64,000 nt of DNA from Achromobacter insuavis (GCF_902859645.1 NZ_CADIJR010000022.1:1-64000); one strand, 5' to 3'. Shown: positions 28,856 through 38,342, counted from the stretch's first letter. Translations and numbers: made by a program. Notes: generated from the sequence alone by a model not told the origin.

Positions 28856-29056
28856 ATGCGCGTTTTCGTCGTACTGGCCTTCATCGGGATTCTGGCCAGT
28901 CTGGCATCCGCCCTGGTCTACCTGATGCGGGACAAAGGCAGCACCAACCGCACGGTCAATGCGCTGACGGTGCGCATCGGCCTGTCGGTGGCCCTGTTCC
29001 TGTTCGTGCTGTTCGCCCACCACATGGGCTGGATCGAAAGCACCGGTCTTAGATAG
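28856..29056 (+). CDS. twin transmembrane protein (DUF2909)
   Basis: 66 residues from ATG at 28856 with GGAGA upstream. Two hydrophobic helices (residues 3-24 and 41-60) joined by a short basic loop RDKGSTNRTVN. The family is regularly found beside SURF1 and coxC in betaproteobacteria; function unknown. It is transcribed against the cox genes, divergent from surf1 and convergent with coxC. Confidence 0.85.
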   Translation: MRVFVVLAFIGILASLASALVYLMRDKGSTNRTVNALTVRIGLSVALFLFVLFAHHMGWIESTGLR

Positions 29057-29129
29057 GCCCGCGTCCGGCCGGTTCCCGCCAGATGCCGGCGGGTCCGGCC
29101 CTATTGGAACACGACCGCCCTGAAACGAA

Positions 29130-29179
29130 GGGCGAGGCCCGCGGCGCCGGTGTTGCCCGGCGGCCCGCCAGCCTCGCCC
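29130..29179. terminator. inverted repeat between convergent DUF2909 and coxC
   Basis: GGGCGAGGC at 29130-29138 pairs with GCCTCGCCC at 29171-29179 around a GC-rich 32-base loop that can fold further. It lies in the 163-base gap where both transcripts must end. No T-run is evident, so it may be a bidirectional Rho-dependent or structural terminator. Confidence 0.35.
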
Positions 29180-29219
29180 CGTGTCCCGCCAGTCGGCCCG
29201 GCAGCGCCGGGCCCCCGCC

Positions 29220-30095
29220 TCAGAACCAGTAGACGAACAGATACAGGCCCAGCCACACCACGTCCACGAAGTGCCAGTACCAGGCGGCGCCTTCGAAGCC
29301 GAAGTGATGGTCGGCGGTGAAATGGCCGCGCATCAGGCGGATCAGGATGACCGTCAGCATCGTGGCGCCCAGGATCACGTGGAAGCCGTGGAAGCCGGTC
29401 AGCATGTAGAACAGCGAACCGTAGGCGCCCGAATTGAACTTGAGGTTCAGCTCGGTGTACGCGTGGTGGTATTCAGCGGCCTGGCAGGCCACGAAGATGA
29501 AACCCAGGATGACCGTGGCGGCCAGCCAGAACATGGTCTTGCCGCGATGGTTCTCGCGCAGCGCGTGGTGGGCGATGGTCAGCGTCACGCCCGAGCTCAG
29601 CAGCAGCGCGGTGTTGATCGTCGGCAGCCAGAAGGGGCCAACGGTCTGGAAGTGCTCGACCACGCCGGCCGGACCGAAGTTGGGCCACACCGCCTGGAAG
29701 TCGGGCCACAGCATCAGGCGGTGGTCCATGTCGCCCAGCCACGGCGTGGTGATGGTGCGCACGTACCAGAGCGCGCCGAAGAACGCCGCGAAGAACATCA
29801 CTTCCGAGAAGATGAACCAGCTCATGCCCCAACGGTACGACCCGTCGATGCGCTTGCTGTTCATGCCGGCCTCGGATTCCTGGATGGCGTCGCCAAACCA
29901 GTAGTACAGCACCACGATCAGCGCGATGAAGCCGGCCAGCACCGACCACTTGGCCCAGCTCACGCCGTTGATCCAGCCCGCGGCGCCCAGGCCCATGAGC
30001 AACAGCGCCACGGCCGTGCGCACGGGATGCCCCGAATCGGCGGGCACGTAGTAATAGGGTGCCTCTTTACCTTGAACCGAGTGGCTTGCACTCAT
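29220..30095 (-). CDS. coxC: cytochrome c oxidase subunit III
   Basis: 291 residues with seven membrane segments. Family motifs include FIFSEVMFFAAFFGALWY and HHALRENHRGK, and the C-terminal WYWHFVDVVWLGLYLFVY with conserved Trp/His. The N-terminal 95 residues hold two helices before the conserved core, as in other beta-proteobacterial forms. It supports oxygen and proton uptake in the aa3 oxidase. It follows DUF2970 by 38 bases in the leftward cox operon. Confidence 0.97.
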   Translation of the reverse strand: MSASHSVQGKEAPYYYVPADSGHPVRTAVALLLMGLGAAGWINGVSWAKWSVLAGFIALIVVLYYWFGDAIQESEAGMNSKRIDGSYRWGMSWFIFSEVMFFAAFFGALWYVRTITTPWLGDMDHRLMLWPDFQAVWPNFGPAGVVEHFQTVGPFWLPTINTALLLSSGVTLTIAHHALRENHRGKTMFWLAATVILGFIFVACQAAEYHHAYTELNLKFNSGAYGSLFYMLTGFHGFHVILGATMLTVILIRLMRGHFTADHHFGFEGAAWYWHFVDVVWLGLYLFVYWF

Positions 30096-30133
30096 GGCTT
30101 TCTCCCTGGTACTGATTTATAGAATTAAGTGAT

Positions 30134-30358
30134 TCAAGTCAGGCTGGATACCGCCCAACGCACAATTAACACCAGCACGGTCACGAAGATCGCCGCCGCC
30201 AACAATCCCGCCACGATCACGTGCACGGGATTGAGCCTGGCGCTGTCCTCGCGGTAGCCCGCGCCCTTGCGGACGCCGAAAAACCCCCACGCCACCGCCT
30301 TCATCGTCTGAAGGAAACTCAGCTTGCGCTGGGCGGATTCACGCAGGTCGTCGCTCAT
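30134..30358 (-). CDS. DUF2970 small membrane protein
   Basis: 74 residues. Soluble N-terminus SDDLRESAQRKLSFLQTMKA with a conserved WGFFGVRKG, then one membrane helix near residues 46-68. DUF2970 sits in cox operons of Burkholderiales next to subunit III. Six bases separate it from the small assembly gene. Role unknown, presumably in oxidase assembly or stability. Confidence 0.85.
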   Translation of the reverse strand: MSDDLRESAQRKLSFLQTMKAVAWGFFGVRKGAGYREDSARLNPVHVIVAGLLAAAIFVTVLVLIVRWAVSSLT

Positions 30359-30364
30359 GGTTCG

Positions 30365-30493
30365 CTAGCCGCCGATGGCCTTGCCCGTCAACAGCGCCGA
30401 ACCGCGGAACACGGTCCAGGCGAACACGGCAATGACGAATACCAGCAGAATCAGTCCTGCGATCTTGTTGCGTCGGCGCTGCTCGGGGGTCAT
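30365..30493 (-). CDS. small cytochrome oxidase assembly protein
   Basis: 42 residues from ATG at 30493 (TPEQRRRNKIAGLILLVFV), with AGG ten bases upstream; an ATG at 30499 and a GTG at 30532 that overlaps the coxA stop are alternatives. A basic N-terminus is followed by one membrane helix. It matches the tiny cytochrome oxidase assembly protein usually located between subunit I and CtaG (Cox11). Here the next gene is DUF2970 and no ctaG is present. Confidence 0.75.
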   Translation of the reverse strand: MTPEQRRRNKIAGLILLVFVIAVFAWTVFRGSALLTGKAIGG

Positions 30494-30528
30494 TGCCATG
30501 CTGCCTGTTGCGGGGTTGGAATCGGCGC

Positions 30529-32136
30529 TCACTTGACTTCGGGCGGCGTTTCGAAAGTGTGGAACGGGGCGGGCGACGGCACCGTCCATTCCAGCCCTTC
30601 GGCGCCTTCCCACGGCTTGGCCGTGGCCTTCTCGCCCTTGCCCATGTAGCAGCGCAGCACCGCCCACAGGAAGATCAGCTGCGACAGGCCGAACCAGAAG
30701 GCGCCGATGGTGGCGATCTGGTGGAAGGTCGTGAACTGCGCGGCGTAGTCGGCGTAGCGGCGCGGCATGCCGGCCAGGCCCAGGAAGTGCATCGGGAAGA
30801 AGGTCACGTTGAACGAGATCAGCGTCGACCAGAAATGCACCTTGCCCAGCTTTTCGCTGTACATGCGGCCGGTCCACTTGGGCAGCCAGTAGTAGGTGCC
30901 GGCGAACAGCGCGAACAGCGAGCCGGCCACCAGCACGTAGTGGAAGTGGGCCACCACGTAATACGTGTCATGCACCTGGATGTCGATCGGCGCCACCGAC
31001 AGGATCAGGCCGGTGAAGCCGCCCATGGTGAACACGAAGATGAAGCCGATCGAGAACAGCATCGGCGTCTCGAACGTCATCGAGCCGCGCCACATGGTGG
31101 CGACCCAGTTGAACACCTTCACCCCGGTCGGGATGGAGATGAGCATGGTGGCGTACATGAAGTAGAGCTGGCCGGTCACCGGCATGCCCGTCGTGAACAT
31201 GTGGTGGGCCCACACGATGAACGACAGCACGGCGATCGACGCGGTGGCGTACACCATCGAGGCGTAGCCGAACAGCTTCTTGCGGGCGAACGCGGGCACG
31301 ATGGCCGACACGATACCGAACGCCGGCAGGATCATGATGTAGACCTCGGGGTGCCCGAAGAACCAGAACACGTGCTGGTACAGCACCGGGTCGCCGCCGG
31401 CGGCGGCGTTGAAGAAGCCGGTGCCGAAGTGGCGGTCGGTCAGCACCATGGTGATGGCGGCGGCCAGCACCGGCATCACGGCCAGCAGCAGGAACGCGGT
31501 GATCAGCCAGGTCCAGCAGAACAGCGGCATCTTCATCAGCGTCATGCCGGGCGCGCGCATGTTCAGCACGGTCACGATGATGTTGATGGCGCCCATGATC
31601 GAGGACGCGCCCATGATGTGCATGGCGAAGATGGCCAGGTCCATGCCCGGGCCCATCTGCAGCGACAGCGGCGCGTACAGCGTCCAGCCGGCGGCGGTGG
31701 CGCCGCCCGGCACGAAGAACGACGCCGTCAGCATGATCGCGGCCACCGGCAGCAACCAGAAGCTGAAGTTGTTCATGCGCGCGAAGGCCATGTCGGACGC
31801 GCCGATCTGCATCGGGATCATCCAGTTCGCGAAGCCCACGAACGCCGGCATGATGGCGCCGAACACCATGATCAGGCCGTGCATGGTGGTGAACTGGTTG
31901 AACAGCTCGGGACGGAAGAACTGCAGGCCCGGCTCGAACAGTTCGGTACGCAGCAACAGCGCCAGCGTGCCGCCTTCGAGCAGCATGACGAACGAGAAGA
32001 TGAGATACATCGTCCCGATGTCTTTGTGATTGGTGGCGAAAAGCCAGCGGCGCCAGCCCGTGGGCATGGCGTGGTGGTGGTCATCGTGACCGTGGCCGTG
32101 GCCCGGCGACACGTGGTCTACAGTGACGCTGCTCAT
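30529..32136 (-). CDS. coxA: cytochrome c oxidase subunit I
   Basis: 535 residues from ATG at 32136 with AAGGAG upstream. Twelve membrane segments. Heme a and a3/CuB ligands are visible: the first His in [28 protein letters not shown] with the Tyr of the His-Tyr crosslink, and the HFHYVLV motif near residue 400. K-pathway Thr/Lys are in the usual places (aa3 type A). The N-terminal 25 residues are His-rich ([11 protein letters not shown]), common in this group. Encoded 101 bases after coxB and followed directly by the small assembly gene. Confidence 0.98.
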   Translation of the reverse strand: MSSVTVDHVSPGHGHGHDDHHHAMPTGWRRWLFATNHKDIGTMYLIFSFVMLLEGGTLALLLRTELFEPGLQFFRPELFNQFTTMHGLIMVFGAIMPAFVGFANWMIPMQIGASDMAFARMNNFSFWLLPVAAIMLTASFFVPGGATAAGWTLYAPLSLQMGPGMDLAIFAMHIMGASSIMGAINIIVTVLNMRAPGMTLMKMPLFCWTWLITAFLLLAVMPVLAAAITMVLTDRHFGTGFFNAAAGGDPVLYQHVFWFFGHPEVYIMILPAFGIVSAIVPAFARKKLFGYASMVYATASIAVLSFIVWAHHMFTTGMPVTGQLYFMYATMLISIPTGVKVFNWVATMWRGSMTFETPMLFSIGFIFVFTMGGFTGLILSVAPIDIQVHDTYYVVAHFHYVLVAGSLFALFAGTYYWLPKWTGRMYSEKLGKVHFWSTLISFNVTFFPMHFLGLAGMPRRYADYAAQFTTFHQIATIGAFWFGLSQLIFLWAVLRCYMGKGEKATAKPWEGAEGLEWTVPSPAPFHTFETPPEVK

Positions 32137-32237
32137 GATGGACTCCTTCCTGCTGAGTGCCGGCCCCGTTCCACGGAACCGGCAGGGTATCTCTGACTAA
32201 ACGGAACCAGCTCTGGCGATGGGAAAGCGGGGCGCGA

Positions 32238-33395
32238 TCAACGCGCGGCCGCCACGTCCTTCGGCATCACTGTCGGGTCCTGCCCCTTGCCGGCATTGCT
32301 CCAGGCATGGCGCGTATAGCTGATGACCGCGGCGATCTCGACATCATTGAGCTGCGGCCCGAACGCCGCCATGGCGGTGCCGGGCTTGCCCTTCAGCACG
32401 GTGTTGATCTGGGCGGCTTTCGGGCCCAGGACAACCTTGTCTCCGTCGAGCGCGGGGAAGCTGCCCGGGATGCCCTTGCCGTTGGCCTGGTGACAGGCCA
32501 CGCAATTGGCGGCGAAAACCTTCTCGCCACGGGCAACCAGTTCGGCTTCCGTCCACTCTTTATTGGGATCGTCGGCGTTTGCCGCCATCTTCTTCTTTTG
32601 GTCTTCAACCCACTTATCGTAGTCCGGTTGCGACAGGACTTCCACGACGATGGGCATGAACGCGTGGTCCTTGCCGCACAATTCAGCGCACTGGCCGCGG
32701 TAGATACCGGGCTTTTCGGCGCGGAACCACGCATCGCGCAGGAAGCCGGGGATGGCATCCTGCTTGACGCCGAAATCGGGAATCATCCACGAGTGGATGA
32801 CGTCGGCGGCGGTCAACATCACGCGGATCTTCTTGTCCACGGGCACCACCATGTGGTTGTCCGTTTCCATCAGGTAGAACTGGCCCTTGGGCTCACGGTT
32901 CTCGATCTGCGCGCGCGGGGTCGACAGGGTGGCCAGGAACTTGATCCCGGCGGCGGAGCCATCGAGATATTCGTAGCCCCATTTCCATTGGTAGCCGGTG
33001 ACCTTGACGGTCAGGTCGGCGCTGGAAGTGTCTTTCATGGCGACGACCGTCTTGGTGGCCGGCAACGCCATGGCGATAACGATGATGAAGGGGATGACCG
33101 TCCAGGCCACTTCCACGCCGAGGTGTTCGTGGAAGGTCGCGGCCTTGTGTCCGCGGGATTTCCGGTGCGCCCAGATGGAGTAGAACATCACTCCGAAGAC
33201 GCCCACGAAAATCACGATACAGATCGTGAGCAGTAGCCAGTGCAACCACATGACATCGCGCGTGATCTGCGTGACGCCTTCATGCAGGTTCAGCTGATTG
33301 ACCTTCGGGCCGCCGGGCATGTCTTGCACCTGAGCGACGGCCACGCTGCCAATCAGCAGCGCACAAGCGCCCAGTATCCCTCTCCACTTCTTCAT
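32238..33395 (-). CDS. coxB: cytochrome c oxidase subunit II with fused cytochrome c domain
   Basis: 385 residues. Signal peptide, two membrane helices (about 40-65 and 85-105), then the CuA domain with the cluster RGQCAELCGKDHAFM and MIPDFGVKQ near 195. The C-terminal 100 residues form a cytochrome c domain with CVACHQ (heme c) and an axial Met further on (TAMAAFGP region). This caa3-like fusion is common in betaproteobacteria. GAGGT precedes the ATG. It is the first gene of the leftward oxidase operon; the promoter should lie in the 292-base gap upstream, in which I see no further feature that I can support. Confidence 0.97.
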   Translation of the reverse strand: MKKWRGILGACALLIGSVAVAQVQDMPGGPKVNQLNLHEGVTQITRDVMWLHWLLLTICIVIFVGVFGVMFYSIWAHRKSRGHKAATFHEHLGVEVAWTVIPFIIVIAMALPATKTVVAMKDTSSADLTVKVTGYQWKWGYEYLDGSAAGIKFLATLSTPRAQIENREPKGQFYLMETDNHMVVPVDKKIRVMLTAADVIHSWMIPDFGVKQDAIPGFLRDAWFRAEKPGIYRGQCAELCGKDHAFMPIVVEVLSQPDYDKWVEDQKKKMAANADDPNKEWTEAELVARGEKVFAANCVACHQANGKGIPGSFPALDGDKVVLGPKAAQINTVLKGKPGTAMAAFGPQLNDVEIAAVISYTRHAWSNAGKGQDPTVMPKDVAAAR

Positions 33396-33687
33396 GCTTA
33401 CCTCGAAACACGGCGCGAGGGCCCTTGTCGCCTAGTGGCACGGATGTCACTGCAACAGGACTACGCGCAATTATTAGATGGCAGGGCTAGGCAGGGAGAT
33501 AGAGCGGCCCCCGCATTCCCACTCGAAATCACAAAGAAACTGGCGGATTATAGCGGACGCGCAAATGGATGTAAGTTTGTGCTCTTGAATTCATACCGCC
33601 TGCCCCCATCTGCGCGCGTTCGTTCACGACCCAGGGTAAACAGGGGTGGCATAAAATCGCGGACAGTCTTATTAACACTGCCTCACG

Positions 33688-34494
33688 ATGCCCAAACAGC
33701 TGTCCGATCTGTATGCCGCCCTGAGCGCACGGGCCCAGGAACCCGCCCCGGTTGGCGCACACGCGCTCTATATAGCGGGGCGCCGCTGCGGCTGGGCCAC
33801 GCATGCCGCCTGCGATGCCTTGCAAGGGGCCGCCCATATCGAGTCCGATGCCGACGCGTTGCGCATCGGCGCGACGCTGTCGCCCGGTCCCGCCCTCGAC
33901 GCGGTGCTCGAACAGGCCGCGCAACTGTTGCGCCAAGCCAACTGCCTGCGCGGCTGGCGCGATGAATTGCTCGACGTGCTGGATGGCGACACCACGCTCG
34001 GCGTCATCGAACGCGCGGCGATGCGGCCGCTGGGCCTGTTGACCAAGGCCGTGCACCTGAACGCCTGGACGCCCGATGGCCGCATCTGGATCGCGCGGCG
34101 AGCGCTCAGCAAATCCACCGACCCCGGCATGTGGGACACCCTGGTGGGCGGCCTGGCCGGCCGCGGCGAGGACCTGGACGTTGCCTTGGTGCGCGAATGC
34201 GGCGAGGAAGCCGGCCTGGACGCGCCGGACCTGGCGCAGCGCTCGCCGCTGCGCACCATCCTGCGCATCCACCGCCGCCTGCCCGAGGGCTACCAGGTCG
34301 AAGACGTGCTGACCAGCACCTGCGTGCTGGCGGCGGACGCGCGGCCCGCCAACCGCGATGGCGAAGTGATGGAAATCGCGGCCGCCGACGTCGACACCGT
34401 GGTGCAACGCGTGGCCGATGGTGAATTCACGCTGGAAGCGGCGCTGGTGATCCTCGAAGACATCATGCAGCGCCGGGCGGCCGGCGAAATCTGA
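33688..34494 (+). CDS. NUDIX hydrolase with N-terminal DUF4743 domain
   Basis: 268 residues. The Nudix box is complete: GLAGRGEDLDVALVRECGEE followed by AGL, near residues 153-175. The N-terminal 110 residues match DUF4743, found in thiamine pyrophosphokinase-associated Nudix proteins of plants, fungi and bacteria. A MPLGLLTKAVHLNAW-type segment links the domains. It hydrolyses a nucleoside-diphosphate-linked compound; the family includes damaged thiamine diphosphate (oxythiamine/oxothiamine forms) as known substrates. Its stop is one base before the stop of the convergent antiporter gene. Confidence 0.88.
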   Translation: MPKQLSDLYAALSARAQEPAPVGAHALYIAGRRCGWATHAACDALQGAAHIESDADALRIGATLSPGPALDAVLEQAAQLLRQANCLRGWRDELLDVLDGDTTLGVIERAAMRPLGLLTKAVHLNAWTPDGRIWIARRALSKSTDPGMWDTLVGGLAGRGEDLDVALVRECGEEAGLDAPDLAQRSPLRTILRIHRRLPEGYQVEDVLTSTCVLAADARPANRDGEVMEIAAADVDTVVQRVADGEFTLEAALVILEDIMQRRAAGEI

Positions 34495-34495
34495 A

Positions 34496-37285
34496 TCAGG
34501 CGCTGGCGCCTCCTGGCGCCGCGTCGGCTTCTCGCGCGTCGGGGTCTCGCGCGTCGGTCTTGTGCGCCTCGGCCTGGCGCGTCTCCACCTGCTGCAACGG
34601 CGCGGCGCGCGTCTCGACCTGCTGCAACGGCGCAGGGCGCTTATCGCCCTGCTGCGGCTCGGCCGCCCGCAGCGCCTGCACCGCCCGCGTATCGAGCCCG
34701 CTATCCGCCGCCCCCGCGGCCTCGGCCGCTTCCGCCGCCTGTGACGGCGTGAGCGCCGACGCCGGCGCGGGCGCGGGCGCCGGCGCCGCGTTGGCCTGCG
34801 AGAACTGCTTCCAGACCTCGATGGCGCGCAGGCGCTGCTTGGCCACCACCTGGATGCGCTCGCGCAGGTGCTCGTCGCGCGCCAGCAGGGCGTGGAAATC
34901 GCGCGACGACAGCATCAGCAGCTTGCTGTAGCCCAGCGAGGTCACCTCGGGCGCGATCTGCTGCTCGCCCAGCAGGCCGAGTTCGCCGAAGAACTCGCCG
35001 CTGCCCAGTTCGATCATGGTGTTGTCCGGCAGGTGCACCGCCACCGCGCCCGACGCCACGAAGCACATCTCTTCGCCATGCCGGCCCTTGGTCAGCACGC
35101 GCTGATCGGGCAGCGACAGGCGCGGCTTGAGCAGCTTGCTGATGGCGCGCAGCGAATCGGCCGACAGCCCCTCGAACAGCGGCACGCGGTTGATCAGGTC
35201 GGCCGCGCTCATCTCGATATCCAGCGGCGGATGCGTGTCGATATGCGCCCAGCGGCTCTTCAACTGCGCCATCAGGTCGGCGTAGACCTCGCCGCTGATC
35301 AGGAACTGTTCCAGCATGTCGCGGTAGCGGATCCGCTCCAGCTCGCGCGCCACCCGGCCCAGATAGCTTTCCTGCAGCCACTGCGCATACGACGGGTATT
35401 GCAGGTTCAGCGCCTGCATCGCGTTCTCGATCAGGTCCAGGCGGCGCTGGTGCAGCGACACGATGCGCTGCGTGGCGGTTTCCCCCAGCAGCGGCGTGAT
35501 CTGCTCGCGCGCGAACACGATCAGGCGTTGCGCCACCGACCGCTTGCTCATCAGGTTGGCGAAACGATGGCCCAGCTCGCGCGCCAGCCAGCCCTGGAAA
35601 CCGAATAGGTAGTGCAGCCGCAAGGCCAGCCGGAAGCCCGAGGAATAGCGCACGTCGGCGATGATGGCGCGCTCGAAGCCCGGCACCCCGCCCATGCGGA
35701 TTGCGTCCTCCAGCCGTTCGGCCCGCGCCAGCAGCGTTTCCGCCATGCGCCAGTCGACGATCTGCGCCTTGAGAATGTCGAAGAACATTTCCTCCTCGCG
35801 CTGCGCCACGATCGCCAGGCCCACCGCCACCCGCTGCTCGTCGCTCATCTGGCTGACCTGGCCGTCGTGCACGCTGGTCAGGCTGGCGTCGAACACGGCG
35901 CGGATGCGGTCGCGCACCTCGCTGCCGATGTGCTCGGTCTTGGCGACTTCCTCGGTCTTGCCCTGCAGGTCTTCCAGCGCCACCGCCAGCGCCTGATTGC
36001 GGATGGTGCGCTCGACCGGCGACAGCTGGTTCAGCCCCAGCATCCGGATCAGCGGCCGCAGGCTGATGCCGTTGACGAACAGCGTCAGCAGCACGAAGCC
36101 GGTGGTGGCCACCGCGATGAACTGGCGCGCCTCCTCGGCCACGCCGGTCTGCTCGGTCACGGCCAGCGCCAGGGCCAGCGACACGGCGCCGCGCAGGCCG
36201 CCCCACAGCATCACCGCCTTATACGGGTTGCTGACCTTGGTGCCCAGCTTGGTCAGCCCCAGCAACGGCAGCAGGCCGAACACCACGATGGCCCGCGCCA
36301 CCAGCGTCACCAGGAACACCACGGCCACCAGCACCAGTTCCTGCCAGTCGGCGGCCGCCATCAGCTTGGGGATCAGCATGGCCGCGAACAGGAAGATGAG
36401 GGAGTTGGCCCAGAAGCCGAATTGTTCCCAGGCGCTCGACAGGTATTCGAAGGTGGTCGGCGACATGCGGGTGCGGCCGGTCGACCCCACCACCAGGCCG
36501 GCGATCACCGTGGCGACCACGCCCGACACGTTCAGGTAGTGCTCGGAGATGAAGAAGGACAGATAGGCCAGCGTCAGCGTCAGCGTGATCTCGGCCGTGG
36601 GAAAGCCGCGCAGCCAGGCGAACAGGAAACAGGCCAGGCGCCCCATGGCGAAGCCGGCGATGCCGCCGCCGATGAAGTGCACGATGAAGTCATTGAAGAT
36701 GCCGCTGACGGTCAGTTCGCCATGGCCGCCCAGCACGGCCAGCAGCACCGAGTACAAGGCGATCGACGCGGCGTCGTTGAACAGGCTTTCGCCTTCCACC
36801 AGCGTGGTCAGGCGCTTGGGAGCGCCCACTTCGCGGAAGATGCCCACCACCGCCACCGGATCGGTGGTCGCCACGATGGCGCCCAGCAGCAGACAGACCA
36901 CCAGGCCATAGGACGAGATCGCGTCCAGCGTCACGCCGACCACCACGGTGCACACCACCACCGCGACGATGGCCATCATCAGGATCGGGCCGATGTCGTC
37001 CATCAGGCGCCGCACGTTCATGGACAGCGCGGTCTCGAACAACAGCACCGGCAGGAACACCATCAGGAAGGTCTCGGAGGAGATCTCGAACCGTTCCAGC
37101 GAGTCGAGGAAGTCGCCGATCCAGCTCGGCGCCCAGCCATGGACGTGCACGATGATGCCCAGCAAGCAGCCGACGATAGCCAGCAGCACCGAGTAGGGCA
37201 GCTTGAGGCGGCCGGCCAGCGGCGGCATGAAGCACACCAGGGTCAACAGCCCGGCCAGGCCGAATACGAGAAAACCTACATCCAT
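34496..37285 (-). CDS. Na+/H+ antiporter (CPA1) with C-terminal degenerate cyclic nucleotide-binding-like domain
   Basis: 929 residues from ATG at 37285 (DVGFLVFGLAGLLTLVC). The first 430 residues form a CPA1 exchanger of about 12 helices: FLPVLLFETALSMN, ATTDPVAVVGI, EGESLFNDAAS with the ion-binding Asn-Asp, and WGGLRGAVSLALAL. A long helical region (430-690) follows, then a cyclic nucleotide-binding-like fold at about 720-840 with CFVASGAVAVHL and GEFFGELGLLGEQQ. The Arg normally needed for phosphate binding after GELGLL is missing (IAPEV instead). The Ala/Pro-rich tail has a tandem PLQQVETR repeat. The family is seen in plants (SOS1-like) and proteobacteria. Role: cytoplasmic pH or sodium homeostasis. 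Confidence 0.9.
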   Translation of the reverse strand: MDVGFLVFGLAGLLTLVCFMPPLAGRLKLPYSVLLAIVGCLLGIIVHVHGWAPSWIGDFLDSLERFEISSETFLMVFLPVLLFETALSMNVRRLMDDIGPILMMAIVAVVVCTVVVGVTLDAISSYGLVVCLLLGAIVATTDPVAVVGIFREVGAPKRLTTLVEGESLFNDAASIALYSVLLAVLGGHGELTVSGIFNDFIVHFIGGGIAGFAMGRLACFLFAWLRGFPTAEITLTLTLAYLSFFISEHYLNVSGVVATVIAGLVVGSTGRTRMSPTTFEYLSSAWEQFGFWANSLIFLFAAMLIPKLMAAADWQELVLVAVVFLVTLVARAIVVFGLLPLLGLTKLGTKVSNPYKAVMLWGGLRGAVSLALALAVTEQTGVAEEARQFIAVATTGFVLLTLFVNGISLRPLIRMLGLNQLSPVERTIRNQALAVALEDLQGKTEEVAKTEHIGSEVRDRIRAVFDASLTSVHDGQVSQMSDEQRVAVGLAIVAQREEEMFFDILKAQIVDWRMAETLLARAERLEDAIRMGGVPGFERAIIADVRYSSGFRLALRLHYLFGFQGWLARELGHRFANLMSKRSVAQRLIVFAREQITPLLGETATQRIVSLHQRRLDLIENAMQALNLQYPSYAQWLQESYLGRVARELERIRYRDMLEQFLISGEVYADLMAQLKSRWAHIDTHPPLDIEMSAADLINRVPLFEGLSADSLRAISKLLKPRLSLPDQRVLTKGRHGEEMCFVASGAVAVHLPDNTMIELGSGEFFGELGLLGEQQIAPEVTSLGYSKLLMLSSRDFHALLARDEHLRERIQVVAKQRLRAIEVWKQFSQANAAPAPAPAPASALTPSQAAEAAEAAGAADSGLDTRAVQALRAAEPQQGDKRPAPLQQVETRAAPLQQVETRQAEAHKTDARDPDAREADAAPGGASA

Positions 37286-37473
37286 GGATAACGCCGCGTC
37301 CCGATCATGAAGCTTGTGAGAAGTTCCACAAGAATAGCGGGTTTTCCGGTCGATTCCGGCGAACAGATATTTCCGGCGCACGTTTCGTTACCCCGATCGG
37401 GCCGGGCGATGCGCGCCGCGCCATGTTTTTTCGGTAAGGTAGGGGCCGTGCAGAAACTTCGCAGGAGCCGCAC

Positions 37474-38313
37474 TTGGCACGCGTCCATACCCTGGCCCGG
37501 CGCACCGACGCCCCGGCCATGCTCGTCCAGCTGACCGATTGCCACCTGTTCGGCGAGCCCGACACCGTGATGCTCGGCGTCAACACCGATGCCAGCCTGC
37601 GCGCCGTGCTGCGCCAGATCGAGGCCGACGGCAAGCATCCCGACCTGCTGCTGGCCACCGGCGACCTGTCCCAGGACGGCGAGCCCGCCGCCTACCAGCG
37701 CCTGGCCGCCATACTGGGCGCCGCGCCGGCGCTGGAAGGCGCCCGGATCCGTTGCCTGCCGGGCAACCACGACCTGCCCGTGGCGATGCGCCATGAACTG
37801 CCCGAATGGTCGGTGCCGGTGACGGACGTGGGCGCCTGGCGCGTGGTCTCGCTGGACACCACCGTGCCCGGCTCGAACGCCGGCCACCTGCCCGACAGCC
37901 AGCTCGACCTGCTGGAAGCCGCGCTGGCCGAGGCGCCCGGACGGCACACGCTGCTGGCCATGCACCACAACCCGATGCAGATCGACAGCCACTGGCACGA
38001 CTCGATGATGATCGACAACCCGCAGGCGCTGTTCAAGCTGCTGACGCGCTGGCCGCAGGTGCGGGTGCTGCTGTGGGGCCACGTGCACCACGAGTTCGAC
38101 CGCCGCCGCCACAACCTGCGCATGCTCGCCACGCCGTCCACCTGCTTCCAGTTCAGCATCCGCGACGGCAAGCACGTGGTCGACAACCTCGCGCCCGGCT
38201 ATCGCTGGATCAAGCTTTACCAGGATGGCTCCATGGCCACCGGCGTGCGGCGCGTGCAGGACGCGCTGTGGCAGGCGACGCAGCCCGGCCCCGACAGCGC
38301 GCAAGCGGCCTGA
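37474..38313 (+). CDS. cpdA: CpdA-like 3',5'-cyclic AMP phosphodiesterase
   Basis: 279 residues from TTG at 37474, favoured by AGGAG six bases upstream; an ATG at 37519 would remove 15 residues. All metallophosphoesterase motifs are present: QLTDCHLFG, ATGDLSQDG, CLPGNHDLP, MHHNPM and GHVHHE. The protein is cytoplasmic with two metal ions and hydrolyses cAMP, lowering CRP-type signalling. It is divergent from the antiporter that carries a cyclic nucleotide-binding-like domain, separated by 188 bases. Substrate assignment is by family; other phosphodiester substrates are possible. Confidence 0.85.
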   Translation: MARVHTLARRTDAPAMLVQLTDCHLFGEPDTVMLGVNTDASLRAVLRQIEADGKHPDLLLATGDLSQDGEPAAYQRLAAILGAAPALEGARIRCLPGNHDLPVAMRHELPEWSVPVTDVGAWRVVSLDTTVPGSNAGHLPDSQLDLLEAALAEAPGRHTLLAMHHNPMQIDSHWHDSMMIDNPQALFKLLTRWPQVRVLLWGHVHHEFDRRRHNLRMLATPSTCFQFSIRDGKHVVDNLAPGYRWIKLYQDGSMATGVRRVQDALWQATQPGPDSAQAA

Positions 38314-38342
38314 GCAGGCGCCGCGCGTTTCGCGCGCGCAAT

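Noticed and set aside
30365-30877. A 170-residue frame ending in the small assembly protein
   Set aside because: The upstream part is a shadow frame of coxA; only the last 42 residues match the assembly protein family.
32046-32136. His-rich N-terminus of coxA as a novel metal-binding module
   Set aside because: Such His/Asp-rich N-termini are common in subunit I of betaproteobacteria.
32238-33395. Cytochrome c fusion on coxB as an unusual fusion
   Set aside because: The fused heme c domain is a known variant of subunit II in this group.
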